From Flavobacteriaceae bacterium (lineage in GTDB: Bacteria; Bacteroidota; Bacteroidia; Flavobacteriales; Flavobacteriaceae): DNA of 64,000 nt. The translations under genes were made by a program, and so were the position numbers. The notes beneath the pieces were generated by a model. The model was not told the origin of the DNA and searched no databases. It was given only the letters and a program-made list of their open reading frames with translations. How positions within the stretch are numbered: the stretch's first letter is position 1; each line of letters opens with the position of its first letter. Of the stretch, positions 44,082 through 52,738 are shown piece by piece. The stretch is taken from assembly GCA_030726725.1 (NCBI GenBank), contig JANRDC010000016.1, positions 1 to 64,000 of the forward strand, in the 5' to 3' direction.

Positions 44082-44156
44082 GGGAAATTAACTGAGTTTT
44101 CACATTGTTTTTCAGTGAGTTATTCACAATATATGAGCAAAGAGAACAAGAAGATA

Positions 44157-44183
44157 AAAAGGCGGGCCACCGGCCCGCCTTTT
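44157..44183 (-). terminator. Bidirectional terminator after purF
   Basis: GGCGGGCC and GGCCCGCC form an 8-bp all-GC stem around ACC, flanked by AAAA and TTTT, so it works on both strands. On the minus strand it would end the purF transcript about 170 bases after its stop codon. Confidence 0.88.
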
Positions 44184-44349
44184 CCCCAATCTAGCCACTG
44201 GCCACCTACTAGCGCGTGGTTATACCGCTAAATTAACCATCGGTTCCCAGGCTTAACAAATGATTTGACACAGAGCACCCGTTTGGTGTTCAGTGGCACA
44301 GCAGTGCGTTAAACGAGGGGCTTTAGGGGCTGATCGCTAGTGAAAGCGA
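44184..44349 (-). other. Non-coding 3' region of the purF transcript
   Basis: About 165 bases separate the purF stop from its terminator. No credible open frame is present. Small inverted repeats occur, such as TCGCT/AGCGA near 44331 and a GAGCACC/GGTGTTC stem near 44274-44292, and the direct repeat ACTAG-CG next to the stop. It may be only a long 3' untranslated region or may hold a 3'-derived small RNA. Confidence 0.35.
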
Positions 44350-46248
44350 CTAGTAAGCGCGTTCGTTTTTGCCTTCAAAGAAGTTGATGAATGCCCGGTT
44401 AACTACCCGCATCCCTCCAGGTGTGGGGTATTGGCCCGTAAAATACCAGTCACCTTGGTGCATGGGTATGGCCAAATGAAGGTTTTCAATGGTTTGGAAT
44501 ACGATTTCCACCTCTGCGCGTACTTCTTTAGGGGTCAATAACTCACCGATTTTACGGGAGACTTCCTCTACGGTAAACGGTGCGTAAAATTCGGTAACGT
44601 GATTGATTGCCTCTTGATCAGGAAGTTCAGCTTGGGCGACACATCGGTGGTAAATTTCTTCGACCAGATTCATGGTCCCCCGTTCTTGATGCAGGGCTAG
44701 GGCTGCTTTAAAGGCGATAAAATCCTCCAGCTTGGCCATATCAATGCCGTAACAATCCGGGTAGCGGATTTGAGGAGCAGAGGAAACGACAATGATTTTT
44801 TTTGGATTGAGGCGATCAAGAATTTTTAAGATGCTTTTCTTTAAAGTAGTACCGCGCACGATACTGTCATCGATGATGACCAAGTGATCGGTTGGGCGGA
44901 CAGAACCGTAGGTAATGTCATAAACGTGGGCTACTAAATCGTCCCTTCCGCTGTCTTGAGTGATAAAGGTGCGCAGTTTAGCGTCCTTGATCGCCACTTT
45001 TTCAATGCGGGGTCTGATGTCGAGAATCTCGTGGAGTTCCTCTGGGGAAAGCTGACCTTTGGCCGCCAGAATTTGCTCCTCTTTCTTTTTGTTGAGGTAG
45101 CGCTGAGCGGCACGCACCAATCCGAAGAAGGAAGTTTCCGCGGTGTTGGGGATGTAAGAAAAGACCGTGTTTTTTAGGTCGTGGTCGATAGACTCGAGGA
45201 TTTGAGGGAATAGGTATTTGCCCAGGGCTTTGCGCTCTTGGTAGATTTCAAGGTCCGAGCCTCTGGAAAAGTAAATCCGCTCGAAAGAACAAGATTGACG
45301 CTTTCTGGGTTCCAGTATTTCCGGCATGGAAACCGATCCGTCTTTTTTGACGATTAAGGCATGGCCTGGATCAATTTCATGAACCTCTTCAAAAGGCACA
45401 TTGAATACAGTTTGAATCACTGCGCGCTCAGAAGCCACAGCAACAATCTCGTCATCTTGATAGTAAAAGGCAGGTCTGATTCCTGAAGGATCCCGGAGCA
45501 CAAACGCGTCGCCGTGTCCAATCATGCCGGCCATCGCATATCCGCCATCCCAGTTTTTTGAGGCTTTCTTTAAGATTTTTGCCACGTTTAAACGATCGGC
45601 AATCAAGGGGGTGGCCTCTTTTTTTGTCACGCCCTCTTCTTTTATTTTCTTGTAGAGTTTAGCCACTGCATCGTCCAAAAAATGGCCGATTTTTTCCATG
45701 ACCGTAATGGTGTCCGATTGTTCTTTGGGGTGCTGTCCCAAGTCCACTAGGTTGTTAAACAACTCGCGAACGTTGGTCATGTTGAAGTTTCCAGCCACAA
45801 TTAGATTGCGGTGCATCCAGTTGTTTTGTCTCAAGAAAGGGTGTACACTTTCGATGCTGTTTTTCCCAAATGTTCCGTAGCGAACGTGCCCCAAAAGCAC
45901 TTCTCCGATATAGGGGATTTCCGCTTTTTGGCGATCGACGTCATGGAGCAGACTCGGGTCTTGATCCAGGGCTGTGTTGATGCGCTCGTTGATCTGATCA
46001 AAGATATCCATGATCGGTTGAGCTTTGGCTGAACGCACACGACTCATAAAACGAGAGCCTGGAGGCATGTCGAGCTTGATGCTGGCAAACCCAGCGCCAT
46101 CCTGGCCCCGGTTGTGTTGCTTTTCCATCATCAGGTACATTTTATTGACCCCGTAAAAGGCTGTACCGTATTTTTTTTGGTAGTAGTCAAGCGGCTTTAG
46201 CAGCCGAATTAAGGCAATTCCGCACTCGTGTTTGATGGCATCACTCAT
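44350..46248 (-). CDS. purF: Amidophosphoribosyltransferase, long Bacteroidota form
   Basis: PurF makes phosphoribosylamine from PRPP and glutamine, the first step of purine synthesis. The catalytic cysteine is C9 in KHECGIALIRL. The glutaminase domain has EKQHNRGQDGAG and LLGHVRYGTFG; the phosphoribosyltransferase part has the PRPP loop VIIDDSIVRGTTLKKS. At 632 residues it is well above the 470-510 of most PurF proteins; extra charged helical insertions lie at about residues 195-235 and 385-430, with an extended C-terminus. Eight residues precede Cys9, so N-terminal processing is expected. The -7 box lies 4 bases before the ATG, suggesting a leaderless message. Confidence 0.93.
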   Translation of the reverse strand: MSDAIKHECGIALIRLLKPLDYYQKKYGTAFYGVNKMYLMMEKQHNRGQDGAGFASIKLDMPPGSRFMSRVRSAKAQPIMDIFDQINERINTALDQDPSLLHDVDRQKAEIPYIGEVLLGHVRYGTFGKNSIESVHPFLRQNNWMHRNLIVAGNFNMTNVRELFNNLVDLGQHPKEQSDTITVMEKIGHFLDDAVAKLYKKIKEEGVTKKEATPLIADRLNVAKILKKASKNWDGGYAMAGMIGHGDAFVLRDPSGIRPAFYYQDDEIVAVASERAVIQTVFNVPFEEVHEIDPGHALIVKKDGSVSMPEILEPRKRQSCSFERIYFSRGSDLEIYQERKALGKYLFPQILESIDHDLKNTVFSYIPNTAETSFFGLVRAAQRYLNKKKEEQILAAKGQLSPEELHEILDIRPRIEKVAIKDAKLRTFITQDSGRDDLVAHVYDITYGSVRPTDHLVIIDDSIVRGTTLKKSILKILDRLNPKKIIVVSSAPQIRYPDCYGIDMAKLEDFIAFKAALALHQERGTMNLVEEIYHRCVAQAELPDQEAINHVTEFYAPFTVEEVSRKIGELLTPKEVRAEVEIVFQTIENLHLAIPMHQGDWYFTGQYPTPGGMRVVNRAFINFFEGKNERAY

Positions 46249-46252
46249 GGGG

Positions 46253-46260
46253 CAAATATA
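46253..46260 (-). promoter_or_regulatory. -7 promoter box directly in front of purF
   Basis: The minus strand reads TATATTTG, then CCCC and the purF ATG. With transcription usually starting 4-8 bases after this box, the RNA would begin at or next to the start codon. Confidence 0.5.
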
Positions 46261-46272
46261 GGGATAAGATGG

Positions 46273-47205
46273 TTAAGCCCCTTGCAGGGAAATATCGAAT
46301 TGAGTCAGATTTTTGAATTGTTCTAAACGCTGAGTTCTCTCTTGTTCATCTAGCTGTTCCAGACGCAATGTGCCGAATTTTTCTACGCAAAAAGAAGCGA
46401 GGTTGGATCCTTGAATAATGGCTGTTTTCAGGTGTTCAAAGGTGTATCCGCGGGTTGCGCTGACAAATCCAGCTAGACCGCCAGCAAAGGTGTCTCCAGC
46501 TCCAGTGGGATCAAAAACATCTTCTAAGGGAAGGGCGGGCGCAAAGAAGACTTGTTGGTTGTGGAACAAAAGCGCTCCGTGCTCTCCTTTTTTGATCACG
46601 ACGTATTTGGGTCCCATTTGGTGAATGGCTGCCGCTGCTTTGACCAGAGAATATTGGCCGCTGAGCTGTCTGGCCTCTTCATCGTTGATGGTGATTACAT
46701 CCACCATGGCGATGACCTCCAACAAGGTGTCCCAGGTGTGGTTCATCCAAAAATTCATGGTGTCCAGGATAATCATTTTTGGCTTTTGGGCCATTTGATG
46801 GATCACATCGATTTGCACTTGTGGGTGTAGGTTGCCCAGCATCAGCACTTCGGCGGATTTAAAGTGTTCAGGAACCACCGGTTTAAAGTCGGCCAACACA
46901 TTGAGTTCAGTCACCAAGGTGTCGCGTACATTGAGGTCGTTGTGGTAGCGGCCAGACCAAAAGAAGGTCTTTCCGCCAGGAACGATTTCTACGCCGCTCA
47001 GGTCAATGCCGTGCCCGGCCAGCATATCGAGGTCTTCTTGCGGAAAGTCTTCGCCGACGACGGAGACAATACCGACTTCAGTGTTAAAGCGCGCAGCGGC
47101 TAGGCCGATGTAGGTAGCAGCTCCTCCTAAAATTTTATCGGTTTGACCGAATGGGGTTTCGATGGCGTCAAAGGCAACGGTTCCAACAACGAGTAATTGA
47201 GACAT
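46273..47205 (-). CDS. PfkB family sugar/nucleoside kinase
   Basis: The 310-residue ribokinase-fold enzyme has the N-terminal LGGAATYIGLAAARF segment and the C-terminal anion-hole signature DPTGAGDTFAGGLAGF with the catalytic Asp. The substrate is unknown; a place directly upstream of purF, which is common in Bacteroidota, suggests a nucleoside or ribose compound (inference). A promoter box lies 23 bases upstream of the ATG. Confidence 0.9.
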   Translation of the reverse strand: MSQLLVVGTVAFDAIETPFGQTDKILGGAATYIGLAAARFNTEVGIVSVVGEDFPQEDLDMLAGHGIDLSGVEIVPGGKTFFWSGRYHNDLNVRDTLVTELNVLADFKPVVPEHFKSAEVLMLGNLHPQVQIDVIHQMAQKPKMIILDTMNFWMNHTWDTLLEVIAMVDVITINDEEARQLSGQYSLVKAAAAIHQMGPKYVVIKKGEHGALLFHNQQVFFAPALPLEDVFDPTGAGDTFAGGLAGFVSATRGYTFEHLKTAIIQGSNLASFCVEKFGTLRLEQLDEQERTQRLEQFKNLTQFDISLQGA

Positions 47206-47227
47206 GGGAAAGATTTAGAATTGGGCC

Positions 47228-47235
47228 CAAAGATA
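47228..47235 (-). promoter_or_regulatory. -7 promoter box for the PfkB kinase gene
   Basis: The minus strand reads TATCTTTG followed by GGCCC in the 40-base gap after rnhA, an exact TAnnTTTG match. Confidence 0.5.
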
Positions 47236-47245
47236 ATACAAATAC

Positions 47246-47746
47246 TCAGGATGGCATCCCCTGGTCAACGGGTAGATTAGGTCGGTGAGAAGCGGCAACG
47301 GCCAAGGCGTCACAACGCTCGTTTTGGGGGTGCTGGTTGTGCCCTTTAATCCACTGGAATTTTACCCTAAATGGGGCCGCGGCTTGTAGATAAGCCTTCC
47401 ATAGATCAGGGTTTTTCTTGTCTTTAAAACCAGTTTTTACCCATTTGTCCAGCCATTTTTTTTCTACTGCATCCACGACGTATTTTGAGTCCGTATATAT
47501 AAGGACATCGATGCCCGCAGTTTTTAACTTGCCCAACGCTTCAATGACCGCTTTGAGCTCCATGCGGTTGTTGGTGGTGTAGCGGAACCCGCCAGAAAAT
47601 TCTTTGCGATAAGCACTGCCCACCTTTTCCATCACAATGCCGTAGCCTCCTGGGCCTGGATTGCCCCGAGCCGCACCATCGGTGTATATGCAGACGGATG
47701 GGTTAAATGCCGAGGAGGCGTTCGATGGCTTTTGGGTAGTGGACAT
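47246..47746 (-). CDS. rnhA: Ribonuclease HI
   Basis: RNase HI cuts the RNA strand of RNA-DNA hybrids. The four catalytic acids are visible: D23 in IYTDGAARGNPG, E63 in NNRMELKAV, D86 in IYTDSKYVV and D146 near ERCDALAV; the handle region GHNQHPQNERCD is also present. The only possible ATG gives a 17-residue lead before the first strand and makes the gene overlap purN by 44 bases. No closer ATG, GTG or TTG exists. Confidence 0.95.
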   Translation of the reverse strand: MSTTQKPSNASSAFNPSVCIYTDGAARGNPGPGGYGIVMEKVGSAYRKEFSGGFRYTTNNRMELKAVIEALGKLKTAGIDVLIYTDSKYVVDAVEKKWLDKWVKTGFKDKKNPDLWKAYLQAAAPFRVKFQWIKGHNQHPQNERCDALAVAASHRPNLPVDQGMPS

Positions 47747-48269
47747 ATTCGAGTTGGTGTACTTTTTGGGCGATGTCTTCCGGCTGATCTTCCGGACTCA
47801 GCTCAACGCTGTGTTGTTCGATCAGGGCTCCATTGTCGTACTGCTCGTCTACCCAGTGAATGCTGATCCCCGATGTGAGCGCCCCGCTTTTTTTGACCGC
47901 CTCATGGACCTTCATGCCGTACATCCCGTGACCGCCAAAATTTGGCAAAAGAGCAGGGTGAATATTCACCAGCGCATTTGGGTAGGCGCTGACTACTTCT
48001 TCAGGAATCATTTTCAGCCATCCAGCCAAAACGACAAAGTCCACTTGAAGCCCTTGAAGCAGTCCCAAAAGCCAACCTTTTTGACTTAATCCTGCTGGCG
48101 AAGCGTAGACCAAAGGCAGGCCGAGTGCTTTGCATCGATCAATAACCCCGGCGTGGCGGTTATTGGTCAAGACCAAAGCTATTTCAACCCCGGTATGATC
48201 CCTGAAATATTCAGCGATGTTTTGTACGTTAGACCCTGATCCTGAGGCCAAAAGAGCGATTTTTCGCAT
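47703..48269 (-). CDS. purN: Phosphoribosylglycinamide formyltransferase
   Basis: PurN transfers a formyl group from 10-formyltetrahydrofolate to GAR in purine synthesis. From ATG 48269 the chain begins [17 protein letters not shown] and has [18 protein letters not shown] with the catalytic Asn/His, and [19 protein letters not shown] with the catalytic Asp. ATG 48293 would add eight residues. The last 44 bases overlap the start of rnhA. Divergent from acpP with about 120 bases between. Confidence 0.95.
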   Translation of the reverse strand: MRKIALLASGSGSNVQNIAEYFRDHTGVEIALVLTNNRHAGVIDRCKALGLPLVYASPAGLSQKGWLLGLLQGLQVDFVVLAGWLKMIPEEVVSAYPNALVNIHPALLPNFGGHGMYGMKVHEAVKKSGALTSGISIHWVDEQYDNGALIEQHSVELSPEDQPEDIAQKVHQLEYVHYPKAIERLLGI

Positions 48270-48330
48270 GGGAAGCCTTGTTTTTACAGACAAAGTCTAA
48301 AATTACAACAGTTTTTGAACACCAGGTCGC

Positions 48331-48358
48331 TTGTTTCTATCAAATTTTTTTACTTTTG
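48331..48358 (+). promoter_or_regulatory. Promoter of acpP
   Basis: TACTTTTG at 48351-48358 matches TAnnTTTG, with a TTG 17 bases upstream at 48331-48333. The acpP ATG follows 30 bases later. The spacer is slightly short. Confidence 0.55.
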
Positions 48359-48388
48359 CCCTCATATAAATATAAAAATCCACTTATT

Positions 48389-48622
48389 ATGTCAGACATT
48401 GCATCAAGAGTAAAGGCGATTATCGTAGATAAACTAGGCGTAGACGAAAACGAGGTTGTCGCAGAAGCAAGCTTCACCAACGACCTAGGAGCCGATTCAT
48501 TGGACACTGTTGAGTTGATCATGGAATTCGAGAAAGAATTTGACATCCAAATCCCTGACGATCAAGCTGAAAACATCGCTACTGTTGGTCAAGCGATCAG
48601 CTATATCGAGCAAGCTAAGTAA
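48389..48622 (+). CDS. acpP: Acyl carrier protein
   Basis: The 77-residue acidic protein carries the phosphopantetheine Ser37 in [13 protein letters not shown]. An upstream in-frame start at 48278 lies before the promoter box and adds residues foreign to the family, so ATG 48389 is chosen. It heads the acpP-fabF-rnc order, with a strong hairpin after it that probably lets only part of the transcripts reach fabF. Confidence 0.98.
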   Translation: MSDIASRVKAIIVDKLGVDENEVVAEASFTNDLGADSLDTVELIMEFEKEFDIQIPDDQAENIATVGQAISYIEQAK

Positions 48623-48653
48623 GCATTCCCCGTTGGGGACCCCAAAAGCATAC

Positions 48654-48693
48654 AATTATCCATGTAGTCTTCGCTGCATGGATAATTTTTTTT
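48654..48693 (+). terminator. Rho-independent terminator between acpP and fabF
   Basis: AATTATCCATG and CATGGATAATT form an 11-bp stem with a 12-base loop, followed by an uninterrupted T run. It would lower fabF relative to the abundant acpP message. Confidence 0.88.
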
Positions 48694-48726
48694 AATTTCC
48701 CCCCATCTATAATTCGTGCAAATACT

Positions 48727-49980
48727 ATGGTATTAAAGAGAGTAGTGGTGACAGGATTAGGGGCACTGACCCCTATTGGAAACAACCTAGAGGCATATTG
48801 GCAAGGATTGATTTCCGGAAAGAGTGGGGCAGCGCCCATCACTCATTTTGACGCATCTAAGTTTAAAACGCAGTTTGCCTGCGAGTTGAAGGATTTTGAT
48901 CCTCTAGCATTTTTTGACCGCAAAGAAGCCCGCAAGCTAGACCGATTTACTCAATACGCCATGGTGGCCGCAGATGAAGCGATTGCTGATGCTGGGTTTG
49001 ATATGGAAAAATTGGATAAATACGGCGTCGGAGTAATTTGGGGCGCTGGTATCGGGGGATTAGAAACCTTCCAAAACGAGTGTTTGGAGTTTGCCGCTGG
49101 AGATGGAACCCCCAGATTTAATCCGTTTTTTATTCCTAAAATGATCGCTGATATTGCCCCAGGGAATATTTCGATCAAACACGGATTTATGGGGCCCAAT
49201 TACACCACTGTTTCCGCTTGTGCTTCGTCAGCCAATGCTTTGATCGACGCCATGAACTACATTCGATTGGGTTATTGCAATGTGGTGGTCACCGGAGGAA
49301 GTGAGGCAGCCATCGCTATTGCTGGCGTAGGCGGTTTCAACGCCATGCAGGCCCTTTCCACCCGCAATGAAGATCCCGCAACAGCTTCTCGTCCTTTTGA
49401 TGTAACCCGCGACGGGTTTGTCTTGGGAGAAGGCGCTGGTGCGCTGATTTTAGAAGAGTATGAGCACGCCAAAGCCCGTGGCGCTAAAATTTATGCCGAG
49501 GTAGCCGGTGGCGGACTTTCTAGTGACGCCTACCACATTACCGCTCCTCACCCCGAGGGACTTGGGGTGGTTAGGGTGATGGAAAATTGCTTAAAAGACG
49601 CGGGTATTCAACCCCATGAAGTGGACGCGATTAACACCCACGGAACTTCTACCCCATTGGGTGATGTGGCTGAGCTAAAAGCGATTTGCAAGGTATTTGG
49701 GGATCACGCGCCTAAGATCAACATCAACTCGACCAAATCTATGACAGGTCACTTGTTGGGCGCTGCTGGAGCGATTGAAGCCATCGCTTCTATTTTGTCG
49801 ATGAAGTACGGGATCGTGCCACCGACGATCAACCACAGCCATCCCGATGAAAATATCAATCCCGAACTCAATCTAACCCTCAATAAGGCACAGAAAAGAG
49901 AAGTGCGTGTGGCGATGAGCAACACCTTTGGTTTTGGCGGTCACAATGCCTGTGTGGTGTTTAAAACTCTTGAGGACTAA
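48727..49980 (+). CDS. fabF: Beta-ketoacyl-ACP synthase II
   Basis: FabF elongates acyl-ACP chains. The catalytic Cys165 lies in TTVSACASSANAL and the two histidines in NTHGTSTPLGD and MTGHLLGAAGAIEA. Length 417 is typical. It follows acpP and lies 5 bases before rnc. Confidence 0.97.
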   Translation: MVLKRVVVTGLGALTPIGNNLEAYWQGLISGKSGAAPITHFDASKFKTQFACELKDFDPLAFFDRKEARKLDRFTQYAMVAADEAIADAGFDMEKLDKYGVGVIWGAGIGGLETFQNECLEFAAGDGTPRFNPFFIPKMIADIAPGNISIKHGFMGPNYTTVSACASSANALIDAMNYIRLGYCNVVVTGGSEAAIAIAGVGGFNAMQALSTRNEDPATASRPFDVTRDGFVLGEGAGALILEEYEHAKARGAKIYAEVAGGGLSSDAYHITAPHPEGLGVVRVMENCLKDAGIQPHEVDAINTHGTSTPLGDVAELKAICKVFGDHAPKININSTKSMTGHLLGAAGAIEAIASILSMKYGIVPPTINHSHPDENINPELNLTLNKAQKREVRVAMSNTFGFGGHNACVVFKTLED

Positions 49981-49985
49981 GGTTG

Positions 49986-50759
49986 ATGAAACTGCGTTGG
50001 CCCAGGGCAACCAAGCAAAGCGCAGCCGATAAAGAGTTGGCGCAAGCACTCAAGCCTATTTTGGGTTTTACCCCCCAACAAATAGAACTTTACCGCAAAG
50101 CATTTACCCACAGCTCGGCTCAAAAAAAAGACGAGCTGGGCCACCCATTTAGCTATGAGCGCCTTGAATTTTTAGGCGATTCCATTTTGGGAACCATCAT
50201 TGCCAAGTATCTCTACGACAGCGTGCCTGGGGGCGATGAAGGGTATTTGACCAAGATGCGTTCTAAGATTGTTTCCCGGGAACATCTCAACGAGTTAGGC
50301 AAAGAGCTCAAGCTCATTCAATTTGTCGACAGTAAAGTCCAGGAGCAGCATTTTGGAGACAATATTTTTGGGAATTTATTTGAAGCATTGGTAGGCGCTG
50401 TTTATCTGGACCAAGGATACGTCACCTGTTCCCAGTTTATCTACAGAAAAATTATCGATCCTCATGTAAACCTCGACCAACTAGAAGGTAAAGTAGCCAG
50501 TTATAAGAGCTTGATGATCGAATGGTTTCAAAAAGAGAAAAAACGATTTGACTATCAGATATCGGTGGATTCGGGCAATGAAGCACAGAAGCATTTCTGT
50601 GTTAAGTTGGTTGTCGATGGGGTGGTGACGGGAAAAGGAAGGGCGACCTCCAAGAAAAAGGCAGAAGAAATCGCGTCAAAACGCGCCTATTTTTCGCTTC
50701 AAGATAAAATCCAACGAAAAGAGCATCCAAGTGTTAAAAACACAACAAAACCCAAGTAG
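49986..50759 (+). CDS. rnc: Ribonuclease III
   Basis: RNase III processes double-stranded RNA, including rRNA precursors. The signature ERLEFLGDSILGTIIAKYL is present, with a second acidic set in FGNLFEALVGAVYLDQG, and the C-terminal double-stranded RNA-binding domain with ATSKKKAEEIASKRAY. The N-terminal extension is basic. A TTG at 49983 precedes the ATG. Next to fabF, as in many Bacteroidota. Confidence 0.97.
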   Translation: MKLRWPRATKQSAADKELAQALKPILGFTPQQIELYRKAFTHSSAQKKDELGHPFSYERLEFLGDSILGTIIAKYLYDSVPGGDEGYLTKMRSKIVSREHLNELGKELKLIQFVDSKVQEQHFGDNIFGNLFEALVGAVYLDQGYVTCSQFIYRKIIDPHVNLDQLEGKVASYKSLMIEWFQKEKKRFDYQISVDSGNEAQKHFCVKLVVDGVVTGKGRATSKKKAEEIASKRAYFSLQDKIQRKEHPSVKNTTKPK

Positions 50760-50808
50760 TTGTGGTGCAGAATATGTTGATTTGCCCGGGTTTGCTCAGC
50801 AATAATTA

Positions 50809-50816
50809 TATATTTG
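50809..50816 (+). promoter_or_regulatory. -7 promoter box before the IPExxxVDY gene
   Basis: TATATTTG followed by TATCG lies 16 bases before the ATG at 50833, an exact TAnnTTTG match in the gap after rnc. Confidence 0.5.
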
Positions 50817-50832
50817 TATCGATTTTGGCCTT

Positions 50833-51297
50833 ATGAGTGCAGTACACAAATTGTCGATTGATTACTACGACGAGCCTTGTCTGCTCATAGCCATTCACAC
50901 CCCGTTAGAAGACTACACATTGGCCTACCAAATCAACAAATCCTTACACACACGTTTAGCGCGTCTGAAACAAGATGTTGAATTGGGAAGCGATGCTCGA
51001 TTTTCTGTTTTTGGCTGGGAGGATGTCAGTACAGATGTGTACTGGCAGTTGATCGCTAACCAAACCGAGGTTTTCACTCAGGAGCGCTACGGAGATTTAT
51101 TCCAATCAACGCCGGTAGCTACCAGAGCGTGTTTGGTCCCTGAATTAAAAGAAGTCGACTACTTTATCAAGGTAGACGAGGCGGATCAGGCATTGGAGGA
51201 GCAGCTGTTGGAAGCGCTGGTGCACATCCCTTCTGTGGTCACCGCATTTGCCGTTGAATACGATCGTTTAAAATCAAAAAACAATTTAATTTTTTAA
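50833..51297 (+). CDS. IPExxxVDY family protein
   Basis: The 154-residue protein belongs to a Bacteroidota family named for a conserved motif that reads VPELKEVDYF here. The family lies between rnc and pyk in many genomes and has no established function. No signal or membrane segment is seen. It ends 1 base before pyk, so the two are almost surely co-transcribed. Confidence 0.9.
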   Translation: MSAVHKLSIDYYDEPCLLIAIHTPLEDYTLAYQINKSLHTRLARLKQDVELGSDARFSVFGWEDVSTDVYWQLIANQTEVFTQERYGDLFQSTPVATRACLVPELKEVDYFIKVDEADQALEEQLLEALVHIPSVVTAFAVEYDRLKSKNNLIF

Positions 51298-51298
51298 T

Positions 51299-52729
51299 AT
51301 GTTACTCACCAAAAAGACTAAAATCGTCGCCACCTTAGGTCCAGCGACTGAAAATCCCGAAGTGCTTAAATCAATGATGCTGGCAGGGGTAGACGTATTT
51401 AGGGTCAATTTCTCTCACGCTGATTACGCCGATGTCAAAGCGCGCATAGATATGATTCGCGCATTGAATGAAGAACTCGGGTTACACGTATCGATTTTGG
51501 CAGATCTTCAAGGTCCTAAATTGCGCGTTGGCGTGATGGAAGAGGGCAGTGTAGTCGCTCCAGGGGATGAGGTTACCTTTATGACCGGATCTCCTTTTGT
51601 CGGAGATAAGACCAAGGCCTATATGACGTACAAGCAATTCCCTCAGGATGTAAAGCCCGGGGAGAAAGTGATGGTCGACGACGGAAAATTGCTGTTTGAA
51701 GTGGTGAGTTCTAACGGAGTGGACAGCGTATTGACCAAGGTGGTACAAGGCGGACCCTTTAAGTCTAAAAAAGGGGTTAACCTGCCCAACACCAATGTTT
51801 CTCTACCTGCGCTTACGGAGAAAGACATTGAAGATGCAGTATTTGCCATCGAACAACAGGTGGACTGGATTGCGCTTTCTTTTGTGCGCCACAGTCAGGA
51901 CATCATGGATTTGCAAAACCTGATCAAAGAGCATTCATCTTATAAAATTCCGATTGTCGCTAAAATTGAAAAGCCAGAAGCCATTGAAAACATCGACCAA
52001 ATTATCGCTTACTGCGATGGTTTGATGGTGGCTCGTGGAGACTTGGGTGTTGAGATTCCAGCACACGAGGTTCCACTGATTCAAAAACAATTGGTGCGCA
52101 AGTGCAAACAAGCGCGCATCCCTGTGATCATCGCCACTCAGATGATGGAGACGATGATCGAGAGCCTAACCCCAACCCGAGCTGAGGTGAATGACGTCGC
52201 CAACTCGGTGATGGACGGTGCTGATGCAGTGATGCTTTCCGGGGAAACCTCTGTGGGTAAATACCCAGTTCAGGTCATTGAGACGATGAGCAGAATCCTC
52301 AGAAGTGTCGAAGATGCGGAATCAATTCAGGTGCCTGCTGAAGCGCCGTCGGTAAAAACCAAACGCTTTGTCACCAAATCGGTTTGTTACCACGCCGTAG
52401 TGATGGCTAAAGACATAGAGGCCAAGTCTTTGCAGTTGTTGACCAACAGCGGATTTACCGCCTACCAGGTTTCTGCCTGCAGACCTTCATGCCATATTTT
52501 GGTGTTTACATCCAACAAACGCATCTTAACTCAACTGAATTTGCTTTGGGGGGTCAAGGCATTTTACTACGACAAACGCGAGTCCACGGACAAAACAATT
52601 GCTGACCTCAACCAGATCGGGAAAGACCAAGGAATACTCCAGGCCGGAGACTATACCATTACCTTGACCTCTATGCCGCTCAAGGAAAAGGGCATGGTCA
52701 ACTCTTTAAAAGTGACTGAAATCATTTAG
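51299..52729 (+). CDS. pyk: Pyruvate kinase
   Basis: The 476-residue enzyme makes pyruvate and ATP from phosphoenolpyruvate. Conserved segments are KIVATLGPATENPEVL, VDVFRVNFSHADYADV, PIVAKIEKPEAIENIDQII with the catalytic Lys, MVARGDLGVEIP and ATQMMETMIESLTPTRAEV. The C-terminal regulatory domain is of normal length. A CYTH gene follows after 9 bases. Confidence 0.97.
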   Translation: MLLTKKTKIVATLGPATENPEVLKSMMLAGVDVFRVNFSHADYADVKARIDMIRALNEELGLHVSILADLQGPKLRVGVMEEGSVVAPGDEVTFMTGSPFVGDKTKAYMTYKQFPQDVKPGEKVMVDDGKLLFEVVSSNGVDSVLTKVVQGGPFKSKKGVNLPNTNVSLPALTEKDIEDAVFAIEQQVDWIALSFVRHSQDIMDLQNLIKEHSSYKIPIVAKIEKPEAIENIDQIIAYCDGLMVARGDLGVEIPAHEVPLIQKQLVRKCKQARIPVIIATQMMETMIESLTPTRAEVNDVANSVMDGADAVMLSGETSVGKYPVQVIETMSRILRSVEDAESIQVPAEAPSVKTKRFVTKSVCYHAVVMAKDIEAKSLQLLTNSGFTAYQVSACRPSCHILVFTSNKRILTQLNLLWGVKAFYYDKRESTDKTIADLNQIGKDQGILQAGDYTITLTSMPLKEKGMVNSLKVTEII

Positions 52730-52738
52730 CCTTAGGCT

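Noticed and set aside
44133-44231. A 32-codon open frame starting MSKENKKIKRR between the sod and purF genes
   Set aside because: It runs through the GC-rich terminator hairpin at 44157-44183, its later residues are low complexity, and it has no promoter box at a useful distance.
44336-44349. GGGGCTGA near 44315-44325 as the start of a tmRNA
   Set aside because: Only a few dozen bases remain before purF, and neither a tag frame nor a tRNA-like 3' end is present.
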